A DNA stretch of 64,000 nucleotides from Peribacillus alkalitolerans (GTDB taxonomy: Bacteria > Bacillota > Bacilli > Bacillales > DSM-1321): NCBI RefSeq assembly GCF_010882125.1, contig NZ_JAAGVZ010000001.1:310001-374000 (forward strand), given 5' to 3'. Of this stretch, positions 16,743-26,212 are shown one piece after another. The notes beneath the pieces were generated by a model. It saw only the letters and a program-made list of their open reading frames with translations, was not told the DNA's origin and ran no database searches. Position 1 is the stretch's first letter. Every line of letters starts with the position of its first letter. The translations under genes and the position numbers were made by a program.

Positions 16743-17322
16743 TTCGTAAACCCTCCTTATATCCTAATAAATTACTAGTAAAATTATACTATATACGTGT
16801 CTTATAAAGTAGAGATTTATCAATAAATGTCAAAAAATGTGAAAATAAATTTACTTAGTCTGCCTTTTCCATATAAACAAACCTTACGATTTTTACATAA
16901 GTGGTGCTGACACCGATAATGACACTAACTTCCAAAACAAGAGATTAGGTCAGTAGCCACCTACTCTCCTTCTATTTCATATCTAAAAATACTTGTCCTT
17001 TCCAAATAAACAAAACATAACTTCTGTCCACGGATGGTGCCCTACGCTGATATCCATTATTTTTACATCATGGATTACATGGTTATGGTTTTCATATGAA
17101 TAACTTCTTTATTCCCCTAATAGCACTTACAATATATTTCAAAATTTGTATAATTATGTTATCATTACGTTTCAAAATCATCCATTTGTATCAAGTCTAT
17201 TTATCTATAAAATTTCAATTATATGTAAAAAATGATACATTTTGAATTTGTTGAATTTATTGATTTCTTCAAATGATGGTTAAGGATGATTTGACAATTA
17301 AAAAAGGAGGAATTATTTTTTT
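16743..17322. other. 580-bp intergenic region with two diverged copies of a GGTG-box element
   Basis: No convincing ORF is found. Two related segments, 16863-16925 and 16996-17055, both begin CCTTTYCAWATAAACAAA and end in a GTGGTGCTGACACC / GATGGTGCCCTACGCTG motif. They look like diverged direct copies of one element. The right part (17150-17310) is very AT-rich and holds the promoter of the zinc-ribbon gene and its AAAGGAGGAA ribosome site. Confidence 0.5.
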
Positions 17323-18789
17323 ATGCAATTTTGTAAAGAATGCGGAACATCCATGAACGAAGGAGCAACTTTTTGTAAGGAATGTGGTACGTCTGTAACT
17401 AATCAGTCCGCACGTGCAGCCTCTCCCCCAACACCCCCCGCTAAGCCGATGAATCCAAAAACAAAGAAATTGGTTTTAGCTGGAGTTATTTTCTTAGGTG
17501 TTTTAATTGGGGGTTATAAAATAGGAGAAAACCTTACAAGTAAAGATCGAATTATTGAGAAGGTAGAAACCGTTTTAATTGAAAAAGATAAGGATAAGTT
17601 AGCAGATTTGTTAGTTTCTACTGATAAAAAATTGAAAGTAGATAAAGATTCCTTAGAGGGTTTAATGAAATATTTGAATGAAAATCCTGATAAGGTACAA
17701 GAAATTGTTGAGACATTAAAGGAACAATCAAAATACTACGATAAAATAAAAAACAATTCAAAAAGTAGCCAACAATACATAGAAGACACGATGTCATCCG
17801 GGCTGTTCAATTTACATAGAAATGGTAAAACCCTATTCTATGATAAATATGAAATTACCATTAAGCCAACCTATCTATCTCTATCTACTAACTATCAAAA
17901 TACTATCTTGATGGTGAATGGAAAAGAAGTAGCGAAAGCTAACCAACCTGATTATTCAAAGACAGTGGGACCTTTTCTACCTGGCTATTATACAGTGGAA
18001 GCGAAGCTAAAAAATGATTTCGTTACTCTAAAAAACAAGGAAGAGATTTTGGTCGGAGAAGAAGATAAACAAGAGGTTAACTTATATTTGGACGGGGAAG
18101 AAGTAACCATCTATTCTGATATTGAAGATGATAGCATTAGCGGAAAAGTTCTACTAAATGGTAAAGAGCTAAAAATCAATCCATTTGCCCTGGAACCTTT
18201 TGGCCCTGTTGTTACGGATGGATCTTTAAGCATGCAAGTAATTGCCAATTTACCATGGGGAGAAATGAAATCAGGTGAATTCGTTATTGATGATGAATCA
18301 ATAGAATTTGATCTTGCAGGTGATGAAACTTTTCAACAAACAATTATGGATACACTAGTAACTAACGCTAGGGAATGGATAGTAGCTTATACGTCTGGCG
18401 ATGCGACCAAAATGACAACAAATTCATTAGAAAATACACAAAGATTAGCAGAATCTATTTCATCTGCAAAAGAAGATGGTACTTATTTTAAAGGTACTTA
18501 TAATGGGACATCCTTTGATCTCGATTCTTTAAGCCTATATAAAGAAGATGATCAATGGAGAGCAAGTATTGACGTAACAGAGTTCTACAATTCAGATTTT
18601 TATTATGCAGAAGAAACACCAGAGTTAACCGAATCTACACAGGACTGGACATACTATCTAGTTTATGATGAGGAAAAGAAAAATTGGTTTGTAGATGATA
18701 ATGAAGAACATTGGGGTCTTGATGAGGAAAACCTTGTTGAGCATGTTGAAGAAAGTCCTAAACAATATACATCTGTTTGGGCTAACTAA
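17323..18789 (+). CDS. Zinc-ribbon membrane-anchored protein, TcaA/YvbJ-like
   Basis: The product is 488 residues, starting at ATG 17323 after AAAGGAGGAA. A zinc ribbon at residues 4-21 has two CxxC knuckles (CKECGTSMNEGATFCKEC). A proline-rich linker and one transmembrane helix (about 48-66) follow. The remaining 420 residues are outside the membrane. They start with a helical segment and continue with TcaA-type beta domains (GKTLFYDKYEITIKPTY, ILMVNGKEVAK, LPGYYTVEAKLKN) and an NTF2-like end domain (REWIVAYTSGD... to WFVDD). This layout matches Staphylococcus TcaA and Bacillus YvbJ, linked to cell-envelope stress and glycopeptide response. It precedes a second zinc-ribbon gene by about 40 bases, so the two probably form an operon. 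The specific role here is inferred from the family. Confidence 0.8.
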   Translation: MQFCKECGTSMNEGATFCKECGTSVTNQSARAASPPTPPAKPMNPKTKKLVLAGVIFLGVLIGGYKIGENLTSKDRIIEKVETVLIEKDKDKLADLLVSTDKKLKVDKDSLEGLMKYLNENPDKVQEIVETLKEQSKYYDKIKNNSKSSQQYIEDTMSSGLFNLHRNGKTLFYDKYEITIKPTYLSLSTNYQNTILMVNGKEVAKANQPDYSKTVGPFLPGYYTVEAKLKNDFVTLKNKEEILVGEEDKQEVNLYLDGEEVTIYSDIEDDSISGKVLLNGKELKINPFALEPFGPVVTDGSLSMQVIANLPWGEMKSGEFVIDDESIEFDLAGDETFQQTIMDTLVTNAREWIVAYTSGDATKMTTNSLENTQRLAESISSAKEDGTYFKGTYNGTSFDLDSLSLYKEDDQWRASIDVTEFYNSDFYYAEETPELTESTQDWTYYLVYDEEKKNWFVDDNEEHWGLDEENLVEHVEESPKQYTSVWAN

Positions 18790-18827
18790 AAGTATATATT
18801 AATAGGATACTAGAAAGGTTGATGACT

Positions 18828-19628
18828 TTGATCTGTCCAAATTGTAATCATGAAAATCAAAGCGGTAAATTCTGTGAAAGATGTGGGAATAATTTAGCCA
18901 ATGGTGCCTCAAGTCAGGTTGCAGCAACCTCTGAGTCTACAAGGATTCCAGCTTCCAATCAGTATTTAGAAACTACAAAAGCGATTTCAAAACAATATTT
19001 TAGTTATTTTGTACAAGTATTAAAAAAGCCCTACTCTAGTAGTAAATCAGTTGGAAGCGAGCATTTTGTTAATGGCATTATAACCATGTGCCTATACGCT
19101 CTAATCATTCCGTTAATGTTCTATTTCGCTTTAAAAGGAATCTTAGCTGATATGAGTAGTTTTGGCTCTAGTTTATTTGGTGAAGATGTCGATGTAAAAC
19201 CTCCATTCGGTGATATTGTCGTTAAGCCATTCTTTGCTTATTTAATTTTCATTCTTTTAGTCACAACGTTTTCATTTGTAGCAGTTAAACTTGGTCGTAT
19301 TCAAACAAATTTCAAAGAAGTTACAGCCCGATTCGGATCTTTCTTAATTCCGTTCGTATTAATATTATTGATTGCACTAATTATGTGTTTCTTAAAGATT
19401 AAATTATTTTTAGCGTTTTTATTATTTGGTTTCATTGGTTCTGTTTTTATTGTTCCACCTTTAGTGATAGCTAGCTTTAAACAAAAATCCTATGAAGGTC
19501 TTGATACTATTTACGGAGCTTTACTGACTTATATCCTTACGTTTATTGCAATCGGAATCATGGGTGATATGTTATTTGAATCCATCAAATCAGGCCTTGC
19601 AGAGTTCATTCCTTTTGGGGATTTATAA
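18828..19628 (+). CDS. Zinc-ribbon multispanning membrane protein
   Basis: I choose TTG 18828 (reading MICPNCNHENQSG), eight bases after GAAAGG. The ATG at 18822 is too close to that site. The product is about 266 residues. Residues 3-20 form a CPNC...CERC zinc ribbon. A Ser/Thr-rich linker follows, then at least five hydrophobic helices from residue 85 on (MCLYALIIPLMFYFAL, FFAYLIFILLVTTFSFVAV, FLIPFVLILLIALIMCFL, AFLLFGFIGSVFIVPPLVI, and one near the C-terminus). It resembles Yip1-like or DUF-type membrane proteins paired with TcaA/YvbJ proteins in Bacilli. The pairing suggests a shared membrane complex, for which there is no direct evidence. Confidence 0.75.
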   Translation: MICPNCNHENQSGKFCERCGNNLANGASSQVAATSESTRIPASNQYLETTKAISKQYFSYFVQVLKKPYSSSKSVGSEHFVNGIITMCLYALIIPLMFYFALKGILADMSSFGSSLFGEDVDVKPPFGDIVVKPFFAYLIFILLVTTFSFVAVKLGRIQTNFKEVTARFGSFLIPFVLILLIALIMCFLKIKLFLAFLLFGFIGSVFIVPPLVIASFKQKSYEGLDTIYGALLTYILTFIAIGIMGDMLFESIKSGLAEFIPFGDL

Positions 19629-19707
19629 TAATAAAGGAAAATAACCTTTTAATAGTAGATACTATTCACAAAGAGACTGTAAATATATTACAATCTATTA
19701 AATTGAC

Positions 19708-19746
19708 GACAAAAGGCATTGAATTAGTCAATTCGATGCCTTTTGT
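19708..19746 (+). terminator. Terminator after the zinc-ribbon operon
   Basis: A long stem (GACAAAAGGCAT...ATGCCTTTTGTC with inner GAATT/AATTC) is followed by ATTTTC. It lies between the convergent zinc-ribbon operon and galU. Confidence 0.88.
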
Positions 19747-19787
19747 CATTTTCATTCACACGAGGACCCCTTTTAATCAAAAACTAT

Positions 19788-20669
19788 CTACACCTTCACT
19801 CTTTCACTCTCTGTTATACCCATTAGGTATTCCAAAAACTCTTCCCGAAGGTCCTCTCTCCTCAAAGCAAATTCTACGGTTGCCTGAAGAAACCCTTGCT
19901 TGTCTCCTACATCGTATCTTTTTCCTTCGAAGTTGAAGGCATACATGGCTTCCTTTTTCACTAATTCCCTCAAAGCATCCGTTAGTTGAATTTCTCCCCC
20001 GTGACCGGGTTGTGTAACCTCTAATATATTAAAGATGGCAGGATTAATAATATACCTTCCAAGGATAGCTATATTTGATGGTGCATCATTGGCTGACGGT
20101 TTCTCCACCAACCCTCTAACTTTATAAATTCGATCCTCGATATGTTTTCCATCAATGATTCCATATTTATGAACATCTTGAGGTGTTATTTCCTGCACAC
20201 CTAGAATAGTAGTTTTATACTCCTCATACTTTTCAATCATCTGTTTCAAACAGGGTTTTTCACCATGAACAATATCGTCACCAAGTAATACAGCAAAAGG
20301 TTCATTTCCAATAAAGCTTTTCGCGCAAAGGATAGCATGACCAAGTCCTTTTGGTTCCTTTTGACGGATATAATGAATATTTACCATCTCAGAAATTTGA
20401 CGGACTTCATCTAATAAATCCTGTTTCCCTTTAGCTTCCAATACCATTTCTAATTCAACGGACTTGTCAAAATGGTCTTCGATGGACTTCTTATTCCTAC
20501 CGGTAATGATCAATATTTCTTCTATACCAGAATCAACAGCTTCTTCAATCACATATTGTAGGGTTGGCTTATCTACAATCGGTAACATCTCTTTCGGTTG
20601 CGCTTTTGTAGCAGGCAAGAACCTCGTCCCTAACCCTGCAGCAGGAATAATCGCCTTTCGTACTCTCAC
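19788..20669 (-). CDS. galU: UTP-glucose-1-phosphate uridylyltransferase (GalU/GtaB)
   Basis: The enzyme makes UDP-glucose from UTP and glucose-1-phosphate for wall teichoic acid, glycolipid and exopolysaccharide synthesis. I choose GTG 20669, preceded by AGGAGGG with eight-base spacing, which gives 293 residues as usual for the family. The longer frame adds an unconserved basic extension. The nucleotide-binding loop AAGLGTRFLPATKAQPKEMLP is at residues 9-29. LLGDDIVHG near 110, EITPQDVHKYGIID, GLVEKPS and the GHGGEIQLTDALRE segment match GalU/GtaB throughout. It is monocistronic, and the tail of the window's zinc-ribbon operon converges on it. The cytoplasmic product could feed surface polymer synthesis. 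Confidence 0.96.
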   Translation of the reverse strand: MRVRKAIIPAAGLGTRFLPATKAQPKEMLPIVDKPTLQYVIEEAVDSGIEEILIITGRNKKSIEDHFDKSVELEMVLEAKGKQDLLDEVRQISEMVNIHYIRQKEPKGLGHAILCAKSFIGNEPFAVLLGDDIVHGEKPCLKQMIEKYEEYKTTILGVQEITPQDVHKYGIIDGKHIEDRIYKVRGLVEKPSANDAPSNIAILGRYIINPAIFNILEVTQPGHGGEIQLTDALRELVKKEAMYAFNFEGKRYDVGDKQGFLQATVEFALRREDLREEFLEYLMGITESERVKV

Positions 20670-20809
20670 CTTTTGCTCCCTCCTAAATATACGATCTCTA
20701 ATAAGTGTCACAGTAAATTGTTACATCTCAATTCTACCATCAAGCTTTAATTAAAGAACCTACCACTCTTCGACAAAATGTAGTAAATATCGGGTGAAAT
20801 TTCTTATTA

Positions 20810-20846
20810 AAAAGACAGAGGTCTGATTGGAGACCTCCGTCTTTTA
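20810..20846 (-). terminator. Terminator of the dynamin-like GTPase operon
   Basis: A 14-bp stem (AAAGACAGAGGTCT / AGACCTCCGTCTTT, one mismatch) is flanked by T/A runs, just downstream of the minus-strand GTPase genes. Confidence 0.88.
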
Positions 20847-20880
20847 CAAAACTATGTGAATGGACAAAAAAAACCTAATC

Positions 20881-22503
20881 TTATACTTGTTCCAAGACTT
20901 TTATATGCTCTTCAATTTTATCTAATGTTTGATCATATGTATCAAGAACATTTTGTTTGTCTATGCGGAAGGTTTGTTTCATCTCAACTACTGGAAAATA
21001 TGTCGCGATATACTCCCCTTTTGTAAAAGAAGTTATGAATTCTTTAAATAGTTCTTCTAATTGTTTAACTAATTCATTACGCGCCTTTTCTAACTTATGT
21101 TCTTTGACAAAGTCCACTATACCTGAAATGGCATCAAGCGCTATCGACAAAACAGCTCCAAATGTTTTTAAAGCTTTTGCCCATTTTACCGCGCCCCATG
21201 GCTTAAACTTGATTGGAAGTTTTGCTACGTCACGAACTTTTAGTATGGTTTGGGAGATTGCTTTTGTGGAAGCTCCTGATAATGCTTTTACAAGTTTTCC
21301 CCCTAGTTTGTTACCCATTTTTAAGAGCTGACCTTGCAATTGTTCGTGAAATTCAATGGATGCTTCAATATTTTTGATCATTTGCTTTTGACTTTCCATT
21401 AGACTTTCTGTGTGCTTTTCAATGACCATTTCGATCTTTTTATTTAAGATGTAGCCCTCTTCCCCTATTTTCGTTGATACCTTTGTTCGCAAGTCCTCAA
21501 GACTGTTTGCAGAAGAAATATAAGACAAAATATCTTCACGTATATTGATAATTTCTTCAGTGATATTATGATGCTTTTGCGTTATTTCTTTTTCAAATAG
21601 CTCAAGCTCGCCTTCAATTTCTTCCAATTGATTGTGTAAGAGCTCTCTGTTTTTCTGAACTTGATCTCTCACCTGTATAAGCTCGGCTATGGAATGGTGA
21701 ATAGCATCATTAATAACACTCATTCCCGATTTATATATTAGCTCTTCCTTTGAATCGTTGATGAATTGGTCAAGTGCTTGCATCAGGTTTCCCATCCGCG
21801 AAAGTTCTTGATAGCTCTCTTCATGTTGTCGCCAATAATCTAAACCCATTTCAAATGGATCTGCCGCTACACAAATCACTTTTGGATTAACCTTTAAAGG
21901 AACAAAATTTTTTAAAGTATTAATGACTACTTCCTTTTTAATTTGGCTATGATTCTCAAAGTCTTCATCATCCTCAAGGTCAGCGACAGCATCCATTTTA
22001 TTTATGACAAAAATAGTTGATTCAATCTTATTAAGATCTTCTAGCAGCCATTTTATTGTTGGATGATGACTATCTTTCAAAGGATTGACAGAATCCACGG
22101 TATAGATGACGACATTCGCCTCTGAAATATATTTTTTGGTTTTATCCGTGTGAAGCATATGCTCAGAGAATAGCCCAGGCGTGTCAACTATTGAAAAATC
22201 CTTTCCAAATTGGTGGCCATCTAGATGGTAGAATTTCACTTCATCAGTTGTAGGCTCAGGAGATATAGCAATACTACTGTGTTGCGTAATGGATTTTATG
22301 ATAGTAGATTTCCCATCTGTAAATGCTCCGAACATAGCTATAACAAATGTTTCGTCGTTAATATTTTTCATAGATTGGTCTATTTTACTAATTAAATCTC
22401 CCATATCTATTTCCATTTCATCAAACTCTAGAAGCTTTTTCTTTAGATCTATCAGCTTATTTAGGACCGTTTGTTTTTCGTCTAAGAAAGTTGTAATTGT
22501 CAA
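20881..22503 (-). CDS. Dynamin-family GTPase, second gene of the pair
   Basis: The product is 540 residues, starting at TTG 22503, which overlaps the upstream stop as TTGA and follows AGGAGAGAG. Translational coupling is therefore likely. The GTPase motifs are intact: the P-loop GAFTDGKST at about 59-67, DTPG at 107-110 and NKMD at 168-171. Residues 260-390 are a long coiled-coil stalk. Residues 395-470 carry hydrophobic stretches (LGGKLVKALSGAST, FGAVLSIALDAISGIVDF) that could be a membrane paddle, followed by another helix to the C-terminus. This is the layout of bacterial dynamin-like proteins, which often occur as adjacent pairs and act in membrane remodelling. Some such pairs are linked to toxin export (LeoABC) or to phage defence. 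The role here is inferred. Confidence 0.86.
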   Translation of the reverse strand: MTITTFLDEKQTVLNKLIDLKKKLLEFDEMEIDMGDLISKIDQSMKNINDETFVIAMFGAFTDGKSTIIKSITQHSSIAISPEPTTDEVKFYHLDGHQFGKDFSIVDTPGLFSEHMLHTDKTKKYISEANVVIYTVDSVNPLKDSHHPTIKWLLEDLNKIESTIFVINKMDAVADLEDDEDFENHSQIKKEVVINTLKNFVPLKVNPKVICVAADPFEMGLDYWRQHEESYQELSRMGNLMQALDQFINDSKEELIYKSGMSVINDAIHHSIAELIQVRDQVQKNRELLHNQLEEIEGELELFEKEITQKHHNITEEIINIREDILSYISSANSLEDLRTKVSTKIGEEGYILNKKIEMVIEKHTESLMESQKQMIKNIEASIEFHEQLQGQLLKMGNKLGGKLVKALSGASTKAISQTILKVRDVAKLPIKFKPWGAVKWAKALKTFGAVLSIALDAISGIVDFVKEHKLEKARNELVKQLEELFKEFITSFTKGEYIATYFPVVEMKQTFRIDKQNVLDTYDQTLDKIEEHIKVLEQV

Positions 22504-24494
22504 TTCCGCTCTCTCCTAACTCCTTTTATTGGCAAGGAATAATCTGATTGCTTGTAAAAATCGAGAAGTGTTGAGGTAGCTCGATACAAAAACTCTTCAT
22601 TATTGGGTATGTACAGATATTCATTCCATACTGGCAAATTATGTACAGTAAAGAAATGGGACACCGTTGGAAACACTTCTATTTTTTGTAATCTATAAAC
22701 ATCAGTATTATAAGGTGTAACCCCAATAAACAAGGCTTTTTTTAACTTTAAATCATAATAAGTGAAGCCTACAGAATCATCTTCAACAAACTCGGTTAAT
22801 TCTCGGCCTATTTCTACTTTACTAATCTGTAACTCACGGATTTTATCATCCATAGCAAGACTAAGTAATCTAATTTGATCAATAAACTGTCTAAATGCCC
22901 CCACCTGGGTATTCATGCTTTGTTCAAGGTATTTCATCTCTTTATTAAGGGTCTGTGTCATTTTCGATTTCATTGTTTTAACTGCCTTACTTATCTCTGT
23001 ATAAGCCTCACTTTTGGCTTCCCTTTTCCGTTTAGTTGGATCACCAAAAAACCACTCCCATACCTTTTTAATGATAGCTACAACAGCGCCAACAATCGCC
23101 AATATAGGATTAAAGGCCATCATAAGAATCCCTACGACAGATAACCCTACATCCAGAATTTCCTTCATAATATAGCCAATACTTATTTCCATCTTTTTAA
23201 TAATGTCTTTAATATTAAAATCGTTATTTTCCATGCCTTTATACTTAAACTCAAGATCAATCCTTTTTTGTAATTGGTTAAATACATTTGATATATCATT
23301 CTTCAAATCATCTAGTTGTTGATCCAGTAATTTTTTGATCTCTTGTTCCGTAGCCTTTTGTTGAGCAGTGAGTTTCTCCTTCATAGTAGACTCACTATAC
23401 TCATTATCAATACCTTCGTATATCGTCTTTTTCAGATCATTTTCCATTTGGTCAATCTTCACATGTACACTACTCAAGATATTTCGATGAAATTTTGAAA
23501 TGGAGGCGCTCGCTTTATGAACGGCCTCATTGGTTTTTAATTCCATCGATTTGATTTCACGATCAAACCCCTTTTTTCCTTTTAAAATACGTGCCATGAC
23601 TGACTCGATAGTACTCAAATATTTATAGGTATTTGAAATAGCAATCTCTTTTTTACTATTAATAGCTAGCTGTGACAATAATTGCTCCAGCTCTATTAAA
23701 TTACTAAATTCATAGCCTTTTTCAAAAGAACCAAACACATCAACCATCTTTTGTTGATCACGTATTAAGTCCTCCCGCTCGGGTGTACCTGTGGATAAAA
23801 AACCTAAATGTGCATTAAGGATAATGTTATCCGCGTAATGCTCACCTAAAATACTTTTAAACTTCTCTTTTGTTCTCATTTCTATTGTCTGGACGGAATC
23901 AGAGACAAGTTTTTTCTGATGGCGATATACACTTGGCTTTCCTCTAACATTAATCACTGAATACACTTTAGCTTGATCCCGTAAAAATGAATTGATTTTT
24001 TTTAACGTCTCGAATTCAGGCTCCTTATTTGTTCCAATTACATAAAACACAATATGTGCTTTTTCAATCCCCCTCTTTATTTCTGAAATAAACTTGCGTT
24101 CATCTCCTTCAATACCAGGTAAATCTAATAATTGAACACCATCAAAAGATGTCTTTGAGGTTTTTTTGGTAAAATCCTTTCGTCCATCGCCAATGAAGGT
24201 ACCGTTTCCTTTTGTTAAGGCTTCAATTAGTGTACTTTTTCCAGCATTCGTTTCTCCAAAAAAGGCAATGTTAAAAGTATCCCATTCTACATTTTTCAAT
24301 AAATAGTTTAAATTCATCTGGATTCGATCAATCCCAGAAGCTACCACATGGCTAATGCTTGATAGACTTTCTCTTAACTTGTCATTCTCAATATCTACAT
24401 TCGACAAATCATGGAATTCCTGAAGGGAAGCTAATACTTTTTTAGAATTCGTTTGAAAGATCTCACCATAGTTAGTTTTTGTAATATTCCTCAT
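22500..24494 (-). CDS. Dynamin-family GTPase, first gene of the pair
   Basis: The product is 664 residues, starting at ATG 24494 after GGAGGCCGAGG-like sequence. A helical neck (1-70) precedes the GTPase domain. The P-loop is GETNAGKST (about 80-88), the switch region is DLPGIEGDE (124-132) and the G4 position reads NVRGK (about 182-186) instead of NKxD, so guanine specificity may be altered. Residues 300-450 are coiled coil. A strongly hydrophobic segment (VGLSVVGILMMAFNPILAIV, about 455-485) is a likely membrane insert and is followed by a basic stretch. The C-terminal 150 residues are helical, then mixed. It heads a two-gene operon with the second GTPase and is divergent from the frameshifted membrane gene. 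Confidence 0.86.
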   Translation of the reverse strand: MRNITKTNYGEIFQTNSKKVLASLQEFHDLSNVDIENDKLRESLSSISHVVASGIDRIQMNLNYLLKNVEWDTFNIAFFGETNAGKSTLIEALTKGNGTFIGDGRKDFTKKTSKTSFDGVQLLDLPGIEGDERKFISEIKRGIEKAHIVFYVIGTNKEPEFETLKKINSFLRDQAKVYSVINVRGKPSVYRHQKKLVSDSVQTIEMRTKEKFKSILGEHYADNIILNAHLGFLSTGTPEREDLIRDQQKMVDVFGSFEKGYEFSNLIELEQLLSQLAINSKKEIAISNTYKYLSTIESVMARILKGKKGFDREIKSMELKTNEAVHKASASISKFHRNILSSVHVKIDQMENDLKKTIYEGIDNEYSESTMKEKLTAQQKATEQEIKKLLDQQLDDLKNDISNVFNQLQKRIDLEFKYKGMENNDFNIKDIIKKMEISIGYIMKEILDVGLSVVGILMMAFNPILAIVGAVVAIIKKVWEWFFGDPTKRKREAKSEAYTEISKAVKTMKSKMTQTLNKEMKYLEQSMNTQVGAFRQFIDQIRLLSLAMDDKIRELQISKVEIGRELTEFVEDDSVGFTYYDLKLKKALFIGVTPYNTDVYRLQKIEVFPTVSHFFTVHNLPVWNEYLYIPNNEEFLYRATSTLLDFYKQSDYSLPIKGVRRERN

Positions 24495-24631
24495 GTCCTC
24501 GGCCTCCTTAATTGTAAATTATACTATTTCAATAGTATATTAGGCCTAATATTTTCAAATTAACTATCATATAAATCTAAGTATATAGCTGTTATAATAA
24601 TGAAATAATTCCCATTACAGAGGTGTTGTGC

Positions 24632-25947
24632 TTGAAGAATTTTAAAAGTCCATTTATTTATATATTGATCATTATTGTAGGGGCTATTTCAATTTATATA
24701 TCTTATAAGATTTTTCCGATTAAATCGACAGCTGATAGGATTACTTTTATTACGGCAGTTGTGGGGCTGATTGTTTCATTTACAGCTTTTATCATTGCGA
24801 TGAAGACATACATATCGATTGATAGCGTGAACGTCATTACACAAATGGAAGGGAATGTTTAGAGAACGAGAATTATGTAACATCGATAACGAGTTTATTG
24901 AAGGAATATGATCAAGCCGATTCCAGAAGTGCTGGAGCGGCTGTATTTGATACTCTTGAAAGGAAGTTTGCAAAGGAATCCAAAACAGCGATAGAGTTCG
25001 CTAACAATTTGCAGTACTTTATCGACTTGATTGTCTTTTCCCCTTATCTATACAATACAGCAGATAAAAACAAAGAGTATAACTTGAACCGAATGGATCG
25101 AATCCTTACTTTAATTGATAAACGAAGAGATACACTTTTGTCGATTAGCACAGGAAACCTAATATTAATAGAAGAAACAGTTAAACTAATTAGATGTGCC
25201 ATCAACTATCAACAGCTAGTCCACACCAATGAGTATCAGATGACCTCTACCTTACTCGAAGTAAGAGGAAGCATGCTTAAAAACTCCTTAACACAGATGG
25301 TATATTACAACTATCTAGGATTGTTCTATAACAAGAAGGCAAACATGGTTCTGCGAAGAAGGTTTGGAATGGAAGTTGTCGACTTTTTCAGCCTGGATGG
25401 AGTCAGTAAAGTGAAAAGTAAAATCCATTTATTGTCCGACGAGGAAACAGAATTATTCATCATGTATCTACAGGAAGCAAAGAAAGCTTTCAGAAATGCC
25501 TTAGAAAATGGAGAAGATGATATCATGTGGGCAGGTTTCATTAAGTTTAATGAGGCAAGAACAACCTTCCTTCTAAATCTAATTCTATCAGAAGAACAAG
25601 AAAACAACTGGATACAACTCATGAATGAATCCTTAGTCGCGCGGAACAGGTTAAATATTTTGATTGATGATATCCTTCACAAAGAAGAAAAAACTCATTT
25701 ACAAGAAGCATTTATTTATGAAAGCTATCTAGCAAGCCTAATCAAGTTCAATCTAATAATCTCAGAAGGTCTGGACATTACGGACCAATTTGGCCGCACA
25801 AAATATTTCGCTCAAAATTATGATGGTATCTTAGAAGATCCATTGCTTAAAGAGACATACAATGGGAAGTTTGATAAGGTTAAAGACTATCAAGAGAGAA
25901 TTATTGAACATATATCCAATTTTATACAACCAAAAACTATCGCTTAA
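24632..25947 (+). pseudogene. Helical membrane protein gene split by a one-base frameshift
   Basis: Two frames join into one protein of about 438 residues. Frame 1 starts at TTG 24632 after AGAGGTG, encodes two transmembrane helices (about 6-27 and 41-62) and ends in NVITQMEGNV at a TAG near 24860. The frame shifted by one base continues directly as LENENYVTSITSLLKEYDQ and stays open to 25947. Adding one T to the TTT before the TAG would restore a smooth reading (GNV-LENENY). The distal part is all-helical and Leu/Glu-rich, without recognisable motifs. The gene is divergent from the dynamin pair and lies between it and the NERD gene. It may be a real lesion, a sequence error or programmed slippage. 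I do not recognise the family. Confidence 0.75.
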
Positions 25948-25953
25948 AAACTT

Positions 25954-25986
25954 AACCAGCCATCCCTTTAAAAAGGATGGCTGGTT
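25954..25986 (+). terminator. Terminator after the split membrane gene
   Basis: A 12-bp stem (AACCAGCCATCC / GGATGGCTGGTT) with an AT-rich loop is followed by ATTTTAC. Confidence 0.9.
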
Positions 25987-26212
25987 ATTTTACAATTTCC
26001 GTATGGTACCTTTTCTAGTTCAAACCACTAAATCACTTTTCCCTTTGTTCTTTTCAACACCTGAAACCTTTAAGGGAATGATTTCAAGCATTTATATTTT
26101 CTGATGGAAAAGTACAATTCTATCGATGCAAAATGAAAAACCAATTTAATGATAGAAGTTTTTATTCCCCTCCTATCTCCATCCTACTCTTCTTACTCGT
26201 TCGATTATCAAT

